A stretch of DNA of 6,082 nucleotides from an uncultured Moheibacter sp. (GTDB lineage: Bacteria; Bacteroidota; Bacteroidia; Flavobacteriales; Weeksellaceae). Location of the stretch: positions 1 through 6,082 of the forward strand of contig CALLXZ010000098.1 in assembly GCA_937875605.1 (NCBI GenBank), given 5' to 3'. Each line of letters begins with the position of its first letter. Within the stretch, counting starts at the first letter, position 1. Under the pieces are notes generated by a model, which saw only the letters and a list, made by a program, of their open reading frames with translations, did not search any database and was not told the DNA's origin. Positions 5,436 to 6,082 of this stretch are shown here, in pieces. The position numbers were made by a program, and so were the translations under genes.

Positions 5436-6082
5436 ATGCCTAAAAACCGTTGGTTTGAAAAAGATAATTCCATTATGACCTTAAAAATGGCCATACGGCT
5501 TCCTTTGTTTTTTCAATGGATTTTTTTGATTTTTCCGGGTGTCGTTGGTTTGGCTCAGACCAATAATGCACGTTGGGATGATCATTTTTCGTATAACAAT
5601 ATCCGGCATATCTGGGAAATCAATGGATTTATTTTTTGCAGTGCTGAAAATGGTTTGTTTTCTTTTGATCCCAATTCAGGTGAAATAGAAAAAATTTCAA
5701 AAGTAACTGACTTAAATGATGTGGGAATTTCGGCATTTAGTTACAGCCCTGATTTGCAATTATTGATGGTCGGATATGAAAGAGGAGAAATGGATATGTT
5801 AGGCCCAGATGGAAATGAAAATTTATTGGAAATTCCTCTTCATCAGTCTTATACAGGAAGTAAAATCGTCAACCATATTTATCCGTATCAAAATACTGCT
5901 ATTATTTCGGGAGAATTCGGATTGGCTTCCTTTAGTTTGGAGAATTTTGAGTTTATGGAAACTTGTTATTTTGCTCAATCCGGCGTTTATTTTGGCGTAA
6001 AAGAATCTGTAGTTTTAAACGACGTGATTTATGCGGCAAGTGATCGCGGAATTTTTATCCATCCGCTGGATGAATTCATTGC
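5436..6082 (+). CDS. porZ: PorZ-like type IX secretion system protein, N-terminal part (3' end outside the window)
   Basis: The first 215 codons of a longer gene, with the frame still open at the window end; PorZ proteins are usually 750-800 residues. PorZ is an exported protein of the cell-surface attachment complex (with PorU, PorV and PorQ) that finishes type IX secretion cargo; in Porphyromonas gingivalis it supplies A-LPS to the PorU sortase. The N-terminus has a hydrophobic core (about 22-39) ending GLA-Q, consistent with signal peptidase I cleavage after Ala40. The mature start (WDDHFSYNNIRHIWEING) and SAENGLFSFDPNSGEI resemble flavobacterial PorZ N-terminal beta-propeller sequences, with further propeller-like strands (LLMVGYERGEMDML, ISGEFGLASFSLENFEF, YAASDRGIFIHPLDEF). 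The start is uncertain: ATG 5436 gives a long charged leader, while in-frame ATGs at 5475 and 5487 give a more typical signal peptide, 5487 being the most compact. The carbohydrate partner in this organism is unknown. Confidence 0.87.
   Translation, partial: MPKNRWFEKDNSIMTLKMAIRLPLFFQWIFLIFPGVVGLAQTNNARWDDHFSYNNIRHIWEINGFIFCSAENGLFSFDPNSGEIEKISKVTDLNDVGISAFSYSPDLQLLMVGYERGEMDMLGPDGNENLLEIPLHQSYTGSKIVNHIYPYQNTAIISGEFGLASFSLENFEFMETCYFAQSGVYFGVKESVVLNDVIYAASDRGIFIHPLDEFI

Noticed and set aside
5809..6000. A 63-codon + strand frame near the right end
   Set aside because: It sits inside the porZ frame, which is continuous from 5436 and encodes recognisable PorZ sequence.
1..6082. CRISPR arrays, tRNA/rRNA genes, insertion sequences, attachment sites, riboswitches
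   Set aside because: I found no repeat-spacer pattern, no tRNA-like cloverleaf, no transposase or terminal inverted repeats, and no non-coding stretch longer than 32 bases in which such elements could sit.

Overview
The window is ordinary-looking, tightly packed bacterial chromosome from a member of the Bacteroidota, most likely the Flavobacteriia (Weeksellaceae/Chryseobacterium-like is my best guess). The reasons are a PorZ homologue of the type IX secretion system at the right end, a DEDDh exonuclease joined to a UvrC-like region (an architecture I know from this phylum), AT-rich DNA (21 G+C in the first 60 bases), no clear Shine-Dalgarno sequences, and promoter-like elements of the TTG / TAnnTTTG type used by the Bacteroidota housekeeping sigma factor.

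Six genes lie on the + strand, and coding sequence fills nearly everything. They are: (1) a rhomboid intramembrane serine protease whose start lies left of the window (1-740); (2) a membrane-anchored endonuclease/exonuclease/phosphatase (EEP) family protein (733-1758), overlapping gene 1 by 8 bases; (3) a HerA-like ATPase of the DUF853/YjgR family (1791-3314); (4) a DEDDh exonuclease with a degenerate GIY-YIG/UvrC-like region (3318-4676), 3 bases after gene 3; (5) a LOG-family (TIGR00730) nucleotide phosphoribohydrolase (4706-5419); (6) the first 215 codons of porZ (5436 to the window end). The gaps are 32, 3, 29 and 16 bases, and none holds a convincing terminator hairpin. The whole run could be read as one transcript, with possible extra promoters before gene 3 and, best matched, inside the 3' end of gene 3 for gene 4.

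Genes 1 and 2 are membrane proteins that look translationally coupled. Genes 3 and 4 pair a HerA-like motor ATPase with a nuclease, which suggests but does not prove joint action on DNA. Gene 5 is a nucleotide-metabolism enzyme and gene 6 belongs to the cell-surface secretion machinery, with no obvious link to the genes before it.

I saw no tRNA, rRNA, CRISPR array, insertion sequence or other sign of recent transfer. I do not think the window contains a clearly new system. The points most worth a second look are the degraded GIY-YIG active site in gene 4, the gene 3/gene 4 pairing, and the promoter embedded in gene 3.
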